From: Cacconaster sp964598495
Lineage (GTDB): Bacteria > Bacteroidota > Bacteroidia > Bacteroidales > UBA932
Direction: 5' to 3'
Assembly (NCBI GenBank): GCA_964598495.1
Contig: CAZRBY010000004.1
Coordinates: forward strand, 1 to 64,000
DNA: 64,000 bases
The notes under the pieces were generated by a model that made no database searches, had not been told where the DNA came from, and saw only the letters and a program-made list of their open reading frames with translations. Positions 8,308-17,818 of this stretch are shown in pieces. Position 1 is the stretch's first letter. Every line of letters begins with the position of its first letter. A program made the translations under genes and the position numbers.

Positions 8308-8904
8308 TTATTTCTTTTTGATGGGGGCAATCATCATTATCATCCTTTTACCTTCGAGCTTGGGCATCTGCTCCGCCTTTCCGTACTCTTCAAGCTCCAG
8401 CGCAAACCTTAAAAGGAGTTTCTCACCTTGGTCGGAGAAGAGTATTGAACGTCCTCTGAAAAAGACATAAGCCTTAACCTTCGAGCCTTCGGAGAGGAAA
8501 TTCTTTGCGTGGTTCAGTTTGAACTGGAAATCGTGCTCATCTGTGTTGGGACCGAACCTTATCTCTTTTATCACGATTTTGGCGGCGTTTGCCTTCTGCT
8601 CTTTCGCTCTTTTCTTTTGCTGATATAGATACTTCTGGTAATCTATGATCTTGCATACCGGAGGATCGGCATTGGGAGAAATCTCAACCAAATCGAGCTC
8701 TTGTGATTGAGCCATATCCAAAGCCTCTGAAAGCGAATAAATTCCCTGCTGGGGAACATTATCACCAACAACTCTTATGCGTTGTGAGGTGATGGCTTCG
8801 TTGATCCTTAAACCCTCTTCCTTGCGGTCTCTCGGCAATCTGCGATCAGGCTGTCTGGGGCCTTTAAATGGTTTGGGTTTTGGTGGTTTGTAGTTGGTCG
8901 CTAT
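8308..8904 (-). CDS. infC: Translation initiation factor IF-3, probable AUA start
   Basis: IF3 with N-domain LRINEAITSQRIRVVGDN, linker LYQQKKRAKEQKA and C-domain VKEIRFGPNTDEHDFQFKLN, plus EGKRMIMMIAP. The frame has no ATG. A TTG at 8838 lacks any Shine-Dalgarno, while an AGGAGG at 8913-8918 sits 8 nt before an in-frame ATA at 8902-8904, with no stop in the 22 codons between. I therefore start at ATA (198 aa). Non-AUG starts in infC are known to allow IF3 to autoregulate its own synthesis. Next to thrS, 37 bases downstream. Confidence 0.88.
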   Translation of the reverse strand: MATNYKPPKPKPFKGPRQPDRRLPRDRKEEGLRINEAITSQRIRVVGDNVPQQGIYSLSEALDMAQSQELDLVEISPNADPPVCKIIDYQKYLYQQKKRAKEQKANAAKIVIKEIRFGPNTDEHDFQFKLNHAKNFLSEGSKVKAYVFFRGRSILFSDQGEKLLLRFALELEEYGKAEQMPKLEGKRMIMMIAPIKKK

Positions 8905-8912
8905 AGTGTTAT

Positions 8913-8918
8913 CCTCCT
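8913..8918 (-). promoter_or_regulatory. Strong Shine-Dalgarno deciding the infC start
   Basis: Minus-strand AGGAGG, 8 nt before the ATA codon at 8904. Most genes in the window lack such a site, so its presence supports initiation at ATA rather than the unsupported TTG at 8838. Confidence 0.7.
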
Positions 8919-8941
8919 GTAATTAGTTAATATTAATATAG

Positions 8942-10876
8942 TTAACTGAGCTGTTGCTCGATTTCCTCTTTTATGAAAGTAACGAATTCCTCGATTGTCA
9001 TTGTGCCTTTATCACCTTCTCCCTGCTTCCTTACGGAGACACAATTTGTTGCTTCTTCCTTTTCTCCGACTATCAGCAGATAGGGGATACGCTTGATCTC
9101 ATTTTCGCGTATCCTCTTGCCAATAGTCTCGTTACGCTCGTCTATGGAGCTGCGAATATCGGAATTATTAAGCAATTCACAAACTTTTTTTGCAAAATCG
9201 TTGTATTTTTCGCTGACAGGCAGCACGATAACCTGATCCGGAGCAAGCCACAAAGGAAACTTTCCGGCAGTATGCTCCAGTAGTACGGCGACAAATCTCT
9301 CCATTGATCCGAAGGGAGCGCGATGGATCATTATGGGGCGGTATTTCTTGTCGTCGCTGCCCACATATTCGAGTTCGAAACGTTCTGGCAGGTTGTAGTC
9401 CACCTGGATCGTACCAAGTTGCCATTTACGCCCGATGGCATCCTTGACCATAAAGTCGAGCTTGGGACCATAAAACGCTGCCTCGCCAAGCTCCACAGTA
9501 GTTTCGAGTCCCCTTTCCTTAGTGGCATCGATTATGGCACTCTCTGCTCTCTCCCAGTTTTCATCGGTGCCGATATATTTCTCATGATTATTTGGATCAC
9601 GGAGAGAGATTTGGACGTTGAAGTCCTTGAAGTCGAGAGTTTTGAAGATGTAGAGCACAATGTCAATCACCTTACAGAACTCCTCCTTTATTTGGTCTTC
9701 TCGGCAGAATATGTGTGCGTCATCCTGAGTGAAGCCGCGGACGCGTGTCAATCCGTGGAGTTCACCGCTTTGCTCATAACGATAGACCGTACCGAACTCT
9801 GCAAGACGCAGTGGGAGATCCTTGTATGAGCGGGGTTTACTCTTGTATATCTCGCAATGGTGGGGGCAGTTCATTGGTTTGAGCAGGAACTCCTCACCCT
9901 CCTGAGGTGTGGATATGGGACGGAAAGAGTCTTGGCCATATTTTGCGTAGTGCCCTGATGTAACATATAACTCCTTCTGGCCTATGTGAGGAGTAATTAC
10001 CGGCAGATAGCCGTGTGCCTTTTGCACCTTCTTAAGGAACATCTCAAGTTGTTCCCTCAAAGCTGCGCCGCGGGGGAGCCACAAGGGCAGACCCTGACCA
10101 ACTTTCGGAGAAAAGGCAAAGAGTTCAAGTTCTCTTCCCAGTTTGCGGTGGTCTCTCTTTTTAGCCTCTTCGAGCATTATGAGATAGTCGTCAAGGAGTG
10201 CTTTCTTGGGGAAAGTTATACCGTATATGCGGGTAAGCATCTTATTCTTCTCGTTACCTCTCCAGTATGCACCGGCAATAGTGGTGAGTTTCACTGCCTT
10301 GATTATTGATGTGTCTCTAAGATGGGGACCGCGGCAAAGGTCGGTGAAAACACCGTTAGTATAGAAAGTAATTGTACCATCTTCCAGGTCGCCTATAAGT
10401 TCGCATTTGTACTCATCGCCCTTGGCGCTATACTTAGCCATTGCCTCAGCCTTGGAGACATCTATTCTTGTGAAATGCTCCTTCTGTTGAGCAAGTTCGA
10501 TCATCTTTTTTTCTATCCTCGCAAGGTCTGCCTCCACTATTTGTTTGTCTCCCAGGTCCACGTCATAATAAAAGCCATTCTCGATGGCAGGACCTATGCC
10601 GAATTTGATGCCGGGATAGAGTATTTCGAGAGCCTCAGCCATAAGGTGGCTTGATGAGTGCCAGAATGTACTTTTTGCCTCCTGATCCTCCCATTTGTGG
10701 AGCTTTATGGTCGCGTCTTCTACAATCGGTCTTTCAAGGTCGTGTATTGCCCCGTTGACTGTAGCAACCAGTATGTCGGCTGCAAGTCTGGGGCTAATGC
10801 TCTCAGCTACTCGGTAGGGAGTTGTACCTTTTGGGTACTCTTTGACACTGCCGTCAGGAAATGTTATCTTAATCAT
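8942..10876 (-). CDS. thrS: Threonyl-tRNA synthetase
   Basis: 644 aa, standard length. TGS domain at residues 1-60. The editing domain has HSSSH (His73/His77) and a conserved Cys-x-x-x-His pair in DLCRGPHL. The class II core has zinc ligand Cys in MNCPHHCEIY and RLAEFGTVYRYEQSGEL as motif 2. The C-terminal anticodon-binding domain follows. It charges tRNA-Thr and heads the thrS-infC-rpmI-rplT-lepB group, with a TAnnTTTG promoter ~37 bp upstream. No leader peptide or T-box-like element seen in the short 5' region. Confidence 0.97.
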   Translation of the reverse strand: MIKITFPDGSVKEYPKGTTPYRVAESISPRLAADILVATVNGAIHDLERPIVEDATIKLHKWEDQEAKSTFWHSSSHLMAEALEILYPGIKFGIGPAIENGFYYDVDLGDKQIVEADLARIEKKMIELAQQKEHFTRIDVSKAEAMAKYSAKGDEYKCELIGDLEDGTITFYTNGVFTDLCRGPHLRDTSIIKAVKLTTIAGAYWRGNEKNKMLTRIYGITFPKKALLDDYLIMLEEAKKRDHRKLGRELELFAFSPKVGQGLPLWLPRGAALREQLEMFLKKVQKAHGYLPVITPHIGQKELYVTSGHYAKYGQDSFRPISTPQEGEEFLLKPMNCPHHCEIYKSKPRSYKDLPLRLAEFGTVYRYEQSGELHGLTRVRGFTQDDAHIFCREDQIKEEFCKVIDIVLYIFKTLDFKDFNVQISLRDPNNHEKYIGTDENWERAESAIIDATKERGLETTVELGEAAFYGPKLDFMVKDAIGRKWQLGTIQVDYNLPERFELEYVGSDDKKYRPIMIHRAPFGSMERFVAVLLEHTAGKFPLWLAPDQVIVLPVSEKYNDFAKKVCELLNNSDIRSSIDERNETIGKRIRENEIKRIPYLLIVGEKEEATNCVSVRKQGEGDKGTMTIEEFVTFIKEEIEQQLS

Positions 10877-10912
10877 AGTATGTGTTATTGTTCAATTTTC
10901 GGTTTCGACTCG

Positions 10913-10920
10913 CAAAGGTA
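10913..10920 (-). promoter_or_regulatory. Promoter -7 box for thrS operon
   Basis: Minus-strand TACCTTTG matches TAnnTTTG, 36 bp upstream of thrS. Confidence 0.55.
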
Positions 10921-10933
10921 AGATTTTATTTCG

Positions 10934-10941
10934 TATCTTTG
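10934..10941 (+). promoter_or_regulatory. Promoter -7 box for DUF4199-GT2
   Basis: TATCTTTG matches TAnnTTTG, 38 bp before the ATG at 10980. It diverges from the thrS promoter. Confidence 0.55.
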
Positions 10942-10979
10942 AAACTTGTTAGCAATAATTTATCCTGAATAACAGATAC

Positions 10980-11504
10980 ATGGCACATAGGACAAAAAGT
11001 ATTTCAAATTGGAGCGAAGCGGCCCGTGATGGCCTCTTACTTGCCCTTGTTAGGGTGGTATTAATATCGTTTAACGCTCTCTTCGACAATGCGGCATTAA
11101 AGTTTCTTTTCTGGCTGGTGAAGTTTGTAGGTTCCGTATGGTTGCTCCATCTTTTTATGAAAAAATTTCTGAAGTCAGAGCCTAAAAGTTCCGTATTTCG
11201 CCAAGGAGTTAAAATATGCCTATTTTCTTCCATCATTTGCGCGGCCTACACTTTCTTTATGTATAGTTTCCTTTTTCCGGAAATGGTGTCGGAAACTTTT
11301 GAGGCATTTTACTCTGCACCCGAGTTTGCATCGCTTCCCGACAATGTTACAGATTTGATGCTCAAGTTGGAGGATAATTTTGCAAAGTACTCCTGCATAT
11401 CCACTTTTTTCTGGAATTTTATACTTGGCGTAATCTTTTCTGCAATAATTGGGCGTAAAATTACTCCCAAAACCATTTTTACTGACGAAGACAACACAAT
11501 TTAA
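10980..11504 (+). CDS. DUF4199-type membrane protein
   Basis: 174 aa with four hydrophobic segments (about residues 22-42, 44-64, 77-97 and 140-160) and an acidic loop near 108-130. Size, topology and the immediately following GT2 glycosyltransferase match the Bacteroidetes DUF4199 family, which is regularly encoded next to such glycosyltransferases. Function unknown; a partner role in a lipid-linked sugar pathway is inferred from position. Its stop is 3 bases before the next start, so the two are cotranscribed. Confidence 0.7.
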   Translation: MAHRTKSISNWSEAARDGLLLALVRVVLISFNALFDNAALKFLFWLVKFVGSVWLLHLFMKKFLKSEPKSSVFRQGVKICLFSSIICAAYTFFMYSFLFPEMVSETFEAFYSAPEFASLPDNVTDLMLKLEDNFAKYSCISTFFWNFILGVIFSAIIGRKITPKTIFTDEDNTI

Positions 11505-11507
11505 GAT

Positions 11508-12458
11508 ATGGATCTTTCTATAGTAATATCACTTTTTAATGAAGCCGAATCCATTCCCGAACTCGTTTCGTGGATTGGCAGTGCGCTTGCTTCCGAGCGA
11601 TTGAAATATGAGATCATAATGGTTGATGATGGCAGTACCGACAACTCCTGGCAGGTGATTGAGGAACTCAAAAAGAGTCATCCCGAAATAAGAGGCATCT
11701 CCTTCCGCCGCAACTACGGTAAATCAGCAGCTCTTTATACCGGCTTCGAAGCTGCAAAAGGCGATATCGTGGTTACTATGGATGCAGATCTTCAGGATAG
11801 TCCTGAGGAAATTCCCGAAATGATCAGGATGATCAGGGAAGAGGGTTATGATCTGGTGTCCGGCTGGAAGAAAAAACGCTACGATGGAACTTTTACTAAG
11901 AATCTCCCTTCAAAGATATACAACGCTACCGCCCGAAAGGTAACAGGTATAAAACTTCACGACATGAACTGTGGCCTCAAGGCCTATCGCAACATAGTTG
12001 TAAAGAATATTGAGGTTTATGGAGAAATGCATCGTTTTATTCCTTATCTGGCTAAACAGGCCGGTTTTGCCAAAATAGGTGAGAAAGTGGTGCAGCATCA
12101 GGCCCGTAAATATGGCAAGAGCAAATTTGGCTTAAACCGTTTCATAAATGGTTTCCTCGACCTGCTTTCCGTCTGGTTTCTTCAGGTATTCGGCAAAAAA
12201 CCGATGCACTTTTTTGGGAGCATCGGTGTACTTACCTTTGTTATAGGTATTGTAATCGCTATTTGGCTGATTGTCGCCAAACTCCTTGCGCAGTCTCATG
12301 GCAGCATATTCCGTCCTGTCACGGACCAGCCTCTCTTTTATCTGGCACTGCTGATGGCCATTGTCGGAGTAATGCTTTTCCTTACAGGATTCCTTGGCGA
12401 ACTCATTTCAAGAAACAGTCAGGAGAGGAATAAATACAATATCCGCAAGGAAATCTGA
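11508..12458 (+). CDS. GT2 family glycosyltransferase (DPM1/GtrB-like)
   Basis: 316 aa. N-terminal GT-A fold begins LSIVISLFNEAESIPELV; nucleotide-binding MVDDGSTDNSW is near 41-51 and the metal-binding DxD-like MDADLQD near 90. A GT2-type FIPYLAKQAGF stretch is near 180. Two C-terminal membrane helices lie at ~residues 233-255 and 277-300. This is the architecture of polyisoprenyl-phosphate sugar transferases that load a hexose onto undecaprenyl phosphate. Sugar identity cannot be read. Converges on bactofilin with 7 bases between stops. Confidence 0.88.
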   Translation: MDLSIVISLFNEAESIPELVSWIGSALASERLKYEIIMVDDGSTDNSWQVIEELKKSHPEIRGISFRRNYGKSAALYTGFEAAKGDIVVTMDADLQDSPEEIPEMIRMIREEGYDLVSGWKKKRYDGTFTKNLPSKIYNATARKVTGIKLHDMNCGLKAYRNIVVKNIEVYGEMHRFIPYLAKQAGFAKIGEKVVQHQARKYGKSKFGLNRFINGFLDLLSVWFLQVFGKKPMHFFGSIGVLTFVIGIVIAIWLIVAKLLAQSHGSIFRPVTDQPLFYLALLMAIVGVMLFLTGFLGELISRNSQERNKYNIRKEI

Positions 12459-12465
12459 AAACAAT

Positions 12466-12903
12466 CTATTTTTTAGAGTCGGTCTTTTTAGGATCCTCTG
12501 TTTTCGGGGAAGTACCTCTGAACTCTTCCTCCATTTTCTGATACTCCTCTTGTGTGATAATTTTACAGGTACCATTGAAACGTGCGCCACTTTCAACACT
12601 CAACTTGTAAGTTTGAAGGAGCCCCTTGAATACACAGGTGCTCTGTAACATCAAGGTGTCACCGATTATAACATCACCGTCAATGCGGCCGTAGATATCG
12701 GCATTTTTGCAACAAATATTGCCACACAGATGTCCCGTTTCACCGATAATCAATTTGCCTGCAGTGATAATATCTCCAATAAATGTTCCGTCAATCCTTA
12801 CATCCTTTTCAGAGAAGATAAATGCCGCACGGATTTCAGTACCCACGGGTATTCGGGTTATTTCATGGGCATGTGCCTGTTGGGACGAATTTTTTTCTGC
12901 CAT
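12466..12903 (-). CDS. Bactofilin (polymer-forming cytoskeletal protein)
   Basis: 145 aa. A central bactofilin domain (residues ~24-115) is built of short beta-helix rungs such as VRIDGTFIGDIITAGKLIIG and ADIYGRIDGDVIIGD, flanked by polar tails. The C-terminal Glu/Lys-rich tail is disordered-looking. Bactofilins self-assemble into filaments that scaffold cell-shape and envelope machinery. It lies 25 bases downstream of lpdA on the same strand. Confidence 0.88.
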   Translation of the reverse strand: MAEKNSSQQAHAHEITRIPVGTEIRAAFIFSEKDVRIDGTFIGDIITAGKLIIGETGHLCGNICCKNADIYGRIDGDVIIGDTLMLQSTCVFKGLLQTYKLSVESGARFNGTCKIITQEEYQKMEEEFRGTSPKTEDPKKTDSKK

Positions 12904-12928
12904 AATCCGAAAGTTTAGGTTATTGATT

Positions 12929-14320
12929 TTATATATGAACTGCCTCGGAATGAGTTGCCGCAGCAGCCTCCATTATAGCCTCGCTCATTGTGGGGTGGGG
13001 GAAAATACTTTTCATGACGGAGGATGCGGTTGCACCAAGTCTGCAAGCGAGCACCATTCCGCCAATCATCTCTGATGCATTGGCACCAACAATATGGACG
13101 CCGAGTACGCGGTCGGTCTGCTCATCCACTACCAGTTTTGCAAATCCCTCCCTTTCGCCTGCAGCGGTAGCCTTACCGGAAGCGGTAAAAGGAAACTTAC
13201 CGACCTTGTATGCGATACCTTTCTCTTTGGCTGCTCTCTCAGTCATGCCTACAGATGCTACCTCCGGTGAAATATATGTGCAACCAGGGATGAGCGAGTA
13301 GTCAATAGGTTGGGGATTGAGTCCGGCAATTGCCTCCACGCAGCATATGGCCTCAGCTGAGGCAACATGCGCAAGAGCCGGAGTAGGTATTACGTCTCCT
13401 ATAGCATAAATCCCTTCAACTACAGTCCTGTAATAGTGGTCAACTGTGATTTTGCCCCTGACGGTTTCAATGCCCAGAGCCTCAAGTCCCAATATTTCGG
13501 TGTTTGGAACCACCCCTACAGCAGAAAGTACCAGTTCGGCTTCTACAATCTCTTCTCCTTTCTTTGTAAGGACAGTGAGGCGGGATAATTCTCCGGCTGT
13601 ATCCACACTCTTAACCTGTGAGGAGACCATTACCTTTATACCCATTTTGCGGAAAGAGCGGCTGATTTGAGCACTCACTTCGTCATCTTCAATTGGGAGA
13701 ACTCTGTCGAGGTACTCAATGAGCGTTACCTCAACTCCCATGGATCTGTAAAAAAATGCAAACTCGCTGCCGATTGCACCGGATCCTATAATGGCCAAAC
13801 TCTTGGGGAGCTTATAGGGCATAAGGGCCTGACGGTAGGAAATAATCTTATCGCCGTCAATGGGTGCAAAGGGTAGAGAAGCGGCCCTGGCACCTGTGGC
13901 AATGATTATGTGGTCTGCTTCGTACACAGCGATGCTGTCATCATCTGCAGTAACCTGCACCTGCTTGCCTGACAGAGGTTTACCAATTCCTTCAATCAGA
14001 GTTATCTTGTTTTTCTTGAAAAGATAAGCGATACCTTTATTCATCGTATCCGATATGCTCCTGCTCCTGGACACTATCGCTCCCAAATCTGCATTGACAT
14101 CGGATGCTGAAAAACCATATTCGGTACAATTCTGAGCATAATTATAAGCCTGTACACTTTTTAGAAGGGCTTTTGTAGGGATACAACCCCAGTTTAGGCA
14201 TACTCCGCCGAGTTCATTCATTTCGACCACTGCCGTGTTGAACCCTAGTTGGGAAGCACGGATTGCTGCAACATATCCCCCTGGGCCTGAGCCGATTACT
14301 ATGATATCAAACTTTTCCAT
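12929..14320 (-). CDS. lpdA: Dihydrolipoyl dehydrogenase
   Basis: 463 aa. N-terminal FAD motif DIIVIGSGPGGYVAAIRASQ; redox-active disulfide in GGVCLNWGCIPTK (residues ~39-51); NAD motif IIGSGAIGSEFAFFYRSMGV near 185; FAD-binding YAIGDV near 308; C-terminal active-site HPTMSEAIMEA. It reoxidises dihydrolipoamide in 2-oxoacid dehydrogenase or glycine cleavage complexes. No partner E1/E2 genes lie here, so the complex served is not shown. 24 bases downstream of secA on the same strand. Confidence 0.95.
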   Translation of the reverse strand: MEKFDIIVIGSGPGGYVAAIRASQLGFNTAVVEMNELGGVCLNWGCIPTKALLKSVQAYNYAQNCTEYGFSASDVNADLGAIVSRSRSISDTMNKGIAYLFKKNKITLIEGIGKPLSGKQVQVTADDDSIAVYEADHIIIATGARAASLPFAPIDGDKIISYRQALMPYKLPKSLAIIGSGAIGSEFAFFYRSMGVEVTLIEYLDRVLPIEDDEVSAQISRSFRKMGIKVMVSSQVKSVDTAGELSRLTVLTKKGEEIVEAELVLSAVGVVPNTEILGLEALGIETVRGKITVDHYYRTVVEGIYAIGDVIPTPALAHVASAEAICCVEAIAGLNPQPIDYSLIPGCTYISPEVASVGMTERAAKEKGIAYKVGKFPFTASGKATAAGEREGFAKLVVDEQTDRVLGVHIVGANASEMIGGMVLACRLGATASSVMKSIFPHPTMSEAIMEAAAATHSEAVHI

Positions 14321-14344
14321 ATTATTTGGATTATATTTTTCTTG

Positions 14345-17300
14345 TTAGTTTTTTCCGTGACAATTTTTATATTTTTTGCCGCTGCCGCAGGGGCAAGGGT
14401 CATTACGGCCAACCTTTTTCTCGGCCCTGGCAGGAGCATTGGATTGGGGTTCCGAACTGTTGGTAAGCAAGTCGGGACGGCTCTCTCTCATGCCGCTCAG
14501 ATCGGTTTTTTTGGTGTGGCCCTCAGTAGCAACCTCCTGTGGATGTTGGTCAACCCTCAGAAAGAGGAATGAACGGAGAAGGAAGGAAAGAACATCCCTG
14601 CTGATGCCCTCAAGTACCTTTATAAAGAGTTCAAAACTCTCTCCTTTGTAGACGAGGATGGGGTCCTTTTGCTCGTATGCGGCATGCTGAACCGCCTGCT
14701 TAAGGTCATCCATATCACGTAGATGATTTTTCCAGTACTCGTCAATAACCCTAAGGGTGATTGTTTTCTGCACTGAACGAATCAATTCCTTGCCTTTGCT
14801 CTCATAGGCCTTCCTCAGATCTACTAAGATACCGTATACCATCTTACCGTCGGACACGGGAATTTGGATATTCTGGTAGAACATCCTCTTGGTATCATAT
14901 ACGTGGCTGATTACCGGCCATGTCTGCTCGATAAGGGTGTCAAACCTGCGCTGCATCACATTAGAAACGTTCTGTTGAAGTTGCTCGGTAAGTTGTGTCT
15001 TATTGAAACGCTCGTATGAGGCTTCGTCAAAATCTGGAACAATAGAGAGTACCCTCATTAATTCTTCACAGAAGAGATCATAAGTGAGATGGCGGTTGGA
15101 GTCGACGAACATTTCGCAGTAGTCTGTGGTCATATTGAGTACATCCACATCAATACGTTCACCGGTAAGAGCACTGCGCCTCTTGGTATATACGACCTCC
15201 CTCTGGGAGTTCATCACGTCATCATAGTCAACAAGTCTCTTTCGCGTGCCGAAGTTATTCTCCTCGACTTTGCGCTGTGCTCGTTCAATGGCATTGGAGA
15301 GCATCGAAGCTTGAAGAGCCTCCTCTTCTTGCATACCCATCGAATCTACCACTCTGGAAATCCTGTCGGATCCGAAAATACGCATCAGATCATCCTCGAG
15401 CGATACATAAAAAATGGAACTTCCTGGGTCTCCCTGACGTCCGGCTCGTCCTCTGAGCTGACGGTCGACGCGACGGCTGTCATGACGCTCCGTGCCTATG
15501 ATTGCAAGACCTCCTGCGGCCTTTACCTCATCGGAGATCTTGATGTCGGTACCACGTCCCGCCATGTTTGTGGCTATGGTGACGGTGCCGGGCTTGCCTG
15601 CATGGAGCACGACCTCAGCCTCACGTGCATGCTGTTTGGCATTGAGTACTTGATGATCAATGCCGTGTAACTTCAACAGACGACTCAGATACTCGGAGAT
15701 TTCCACGGAGGTAGTACCCACCAGGACAGGGCGTTTTTCTTTTACCAGCTGTCCGATATGGGCTATAACTGCATTGTACTTTGCTTTCTTTGTCTTGTAG
15801 ATCAAGTCATCTTGGTCGTCTCTGATAACTGGACGGTTGGTAGGTATAACTACTACGTCAAGTTTGTAGATGCTCCAGAACTCGCCTGCCTCCGTCTCAG
15901 CCGTACCTGTCATTCCGGAGAGTTTGTGATACATCCTGAAATAATTCTGTAGAGTGATGGTGGCAAAAGTTTGTGTAGCAGCCTCGACCTTTACGTTCTC
16001 TTTGGCCTCTACAGCCTGATGGAGACCATCGCTCCAGCGGCGTCCTTCCATTATACGGCCGGTACCTTCATCCACAATCTTTACCTTATTGTCAATTACA
16101 ACATAGTCCACATCCTTCTCAAACATCGAATATGCCTTCAAGAGCTGGTCAACTGTATGCATCCTCTCGGCTTTGAGGGAATAATTGGAGTAAAGTTCAT
16201 CCTTTTTCTGCCTCTTATCCTCGGGTGATATCTCCATCTGGTCGATTTTTGAGACCTCGTCCCCAAGTTTGGGCATCAAGAAGAAGTCAGCGTCCCCAAC
16301 GGCTTTGGCGAGCACTTCGTTACCCTTATCGGTAAGTTCGACGCTTCTCTGATGTTCATCAATGACGAAAAACAGCTCGTTAGTGATAATTCTTTGCTCG
16401 ATATCCTTCTCGGTGAAGGCGGCTTTGATTATCTTGCTCTGCACATCCTGCAAAATCTGTTTGATGCCGGGCTCGCTGAGATATTTAATTAGTGGTGCAT
16501 ATTTTGGGAGTCCCTTATGTGCTCTGAGGAGCAGAATCTCGCCCTTGTCCTTGATTTCGCCTGCGGCAATGAGTCTCTTGGCCTCGTTTAGTGTCTGGTT
16601 GACAAACGTACGTTGTTCATTGTAGAGACGCTGTACATAAGGTTTGTACTCTATGAAGGTTTCATCGCCGCTACGCTGTACCGGACCTGAAATAATCAGC
16701 GGAGTACGTGCGTCATCAATAAGAACCGAGTCTACCTCGTCGACGATTGCAAAATGGTGTTTTCGCTGAACAAGATCCTCTGGATTGAGAGCCATATTGT
16801 CTCTGAGGTAGTCAAAACCGAACTCGTTGTTTGTGCCAAATGTTATATCGGCACCGTAGGCACGTTTTCTGGCATCAGAATTTGGTTGGTGTTTGTCGAT
16901 GCAATCGACACTCAATCCGTGGAACATATAAAGGGGGCCCATCCATTCGGAGTCACGTTTTGATAGGTAATCGTTGACTGTCACGACATGAACTCCTTTG
17001 CCCGTGAGAGCATTTAAGAATACCGGAAGGGTTGCCACAAGGGTTTTCCCCTCACCTGTAGCCATCTCGGCAATCTTTCCTGAGTGGAGCACAGCACCTC
17101 CGTATAGCTGTACGTCATAGTGTACCATATCCCAGGTAATCATATTGCCGCCTGCCATCCATGAATTTTTCCATTCTGCAATGTCACCTTTTATAGTGAC
17201 AAAATCATGAGTAGTGCTCAGGTCGCGGTCAAATTGTGTCGCTTTGACTCTTATGACAGAATTTTCCTTAAATCGTCTTGCTGTGGATTTTACTATTGCA

Positions 17301-17638
17301 AAAGTCTCGGGGAGTACCTGGTTGAGTATCTCCTCGAGCTTGGTGTCTATCTCTTTGATGAGCTCGTCAAGTTCAGTCGCGAGTTTCTCTTTATCGGAAA
17401 CGGCTATCTCCACATCCTCAAGTTGCTCTCTGATGGAGACCACTTTGGCCTCGTCAGCTGAAACATAATCCAACACTTTGGCCCTAATGGCAGCTGATTC
17501 ATTCCTGAGGTCGTCATCGGATAGAGAGTCAATACGGCTGTATTCTCTCAGTATATTGTTTAGTATCGGTTTGAGCTGTTTCAGGTCTCTGTCTGATTTC
17601 GTTCCGAACAGTTTACTTATTATATTTGAAATTCCCAT
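14345..17638 (-). CDS. secA: Preprotein translocase ATPase SecA
   Basis: 1097 aa, the long Bacteroidetes form. Walker A MATGEGKTLVATLP near residues 188-201; DEAD-like box FAIVDEVDSVLIDDARTPL near 290; GTERHDSRRVDRQLRGRAGR, the motif VI arginine finger region, near 730. A helical scaffold domain and a C-terminal zinc/SecB-type tail GRNDPCPCGSGKKYKNCHG complete the protein. Drives Sec-dependent export. TAnnTTTG promoter 23 bp upstream. Probably cotranscribed with lpdA and bactofilin. Confidence 0.98.
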   Translation of the reverse strand: MGISNIISKLFGTKSDRDLKQLKPILNNILREYSRIDSLSDDDLRNESAAIRAKVLDYVSADEAKVVSIREQLEDVEIAVSDKEKLATELDELIKEIDTKLEEILNQVLPETFAIVKSTARRFKENSVIRVKATQFDRDLSTTHDFVTIKGDIAEWKNSWMAGGNMITWDMVHYDVQLYGGAVLHSGKIAEMATGEGKTLVATLPVFLNALTGKGVHVVTVNDYLSKRDSEWMGPLYMFHGLSVDCIDKHQPNSDARKRAYGADITFGTNNEFGFDYLRDNMALNPEDLVQRKHHFAIVDEVDSVLIDDARTPLIISGPVQRSGDETFIEYKPYVQRLYNEQRTFVNQTLNEAKRLIAAGEIKDKGEILLLRAHKGLPKYAPLIKYLSEPGIKQILQDVQSKIIKAAFTEKDIEQRIITNELFFVIDEHQRSVELTDKGNEVLAKAVGDADFFLMPKLGDEVSKIDQMEISPEDKRQKKDELYSNYSLKAERMHTVDQLLKAYSMFEKDVDYVVIDNKVKIVDEGTGRIMEGRRWSDGLHQAVEAKENVKVEAATQTFATITLQNYFRMYHKLSGMTGTAETEAGEFWSIYKLDVVVIPTNRPVIRDDQDDLIYKTKKAKYNAVIAHIGQLVKEKRPVLVGTTSVEISEYLSRLLKLHGIDHQVLNAKQHAREAEVVLHAGKPGTVTIATNMAGRGTDIKISDEVKAAGGLAIIGTERHDSRRVDRQLRGRAGRQGDPGSSIFYVSLEDDLMRIFGSDRISRVVDSMGMQEEEALQASMLSNAIERAQRKVEENNFGTRKRLVDYDDVMNSQREVVYTKRRSALTGERIDVDVLNMTTDYCEMFVDSNRHLTYDLFCEELMRVLSIVPDFDEASYERFNKTQLTEQLQQNVSNVMQRRFDTLIEQTWPVISHVYDTKRMFYQNIQIPVSDGKMVYGILVDLRKAYESKGKELIRSVQKTITLRVIDEYWKNHLRDMDDLKQAVQHAAYEQKDPILVYKGESFELFIKVLEGISRDVLSFLLRSFLFLRVDQHPQEVATEGHTKKTDLSGMRESRPDLLTNSSEPQSNAPARAEKKVGRNDPCPCGSGKKYKNCHGKN

Positions 17639-17660
17639 TTTTTGTACAAGGTTTAACTTG

Positions 17661-17668
17661 CAAATTTA
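17661..17668 (-). promoter_or_regulatory. Promoter -7 box for secA
   Basis: Minus-strand TAAATTTG matches TAnnTTTG, 22 bp upstream of the secA ATG. Confidence 0.5.
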
Positions 17669-17818
17669 CTAATAAAATACCAATATATCACTTTATTTTC
17701 GCAACTTTAAGGCCTGAAAGATATTTAGGCACATAGGTTCTGCAGATTCCCTTTTATTATACACAGGATCGTTACTATTTATAGATAGAATAATTAAACA
17801 TACAATATCGGTCACAAC

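Noticed and set aside
15089..15670. 193-codon plus-strand frame
   Set aside because: Antisense shadow inside secA, whose motifs run through it.
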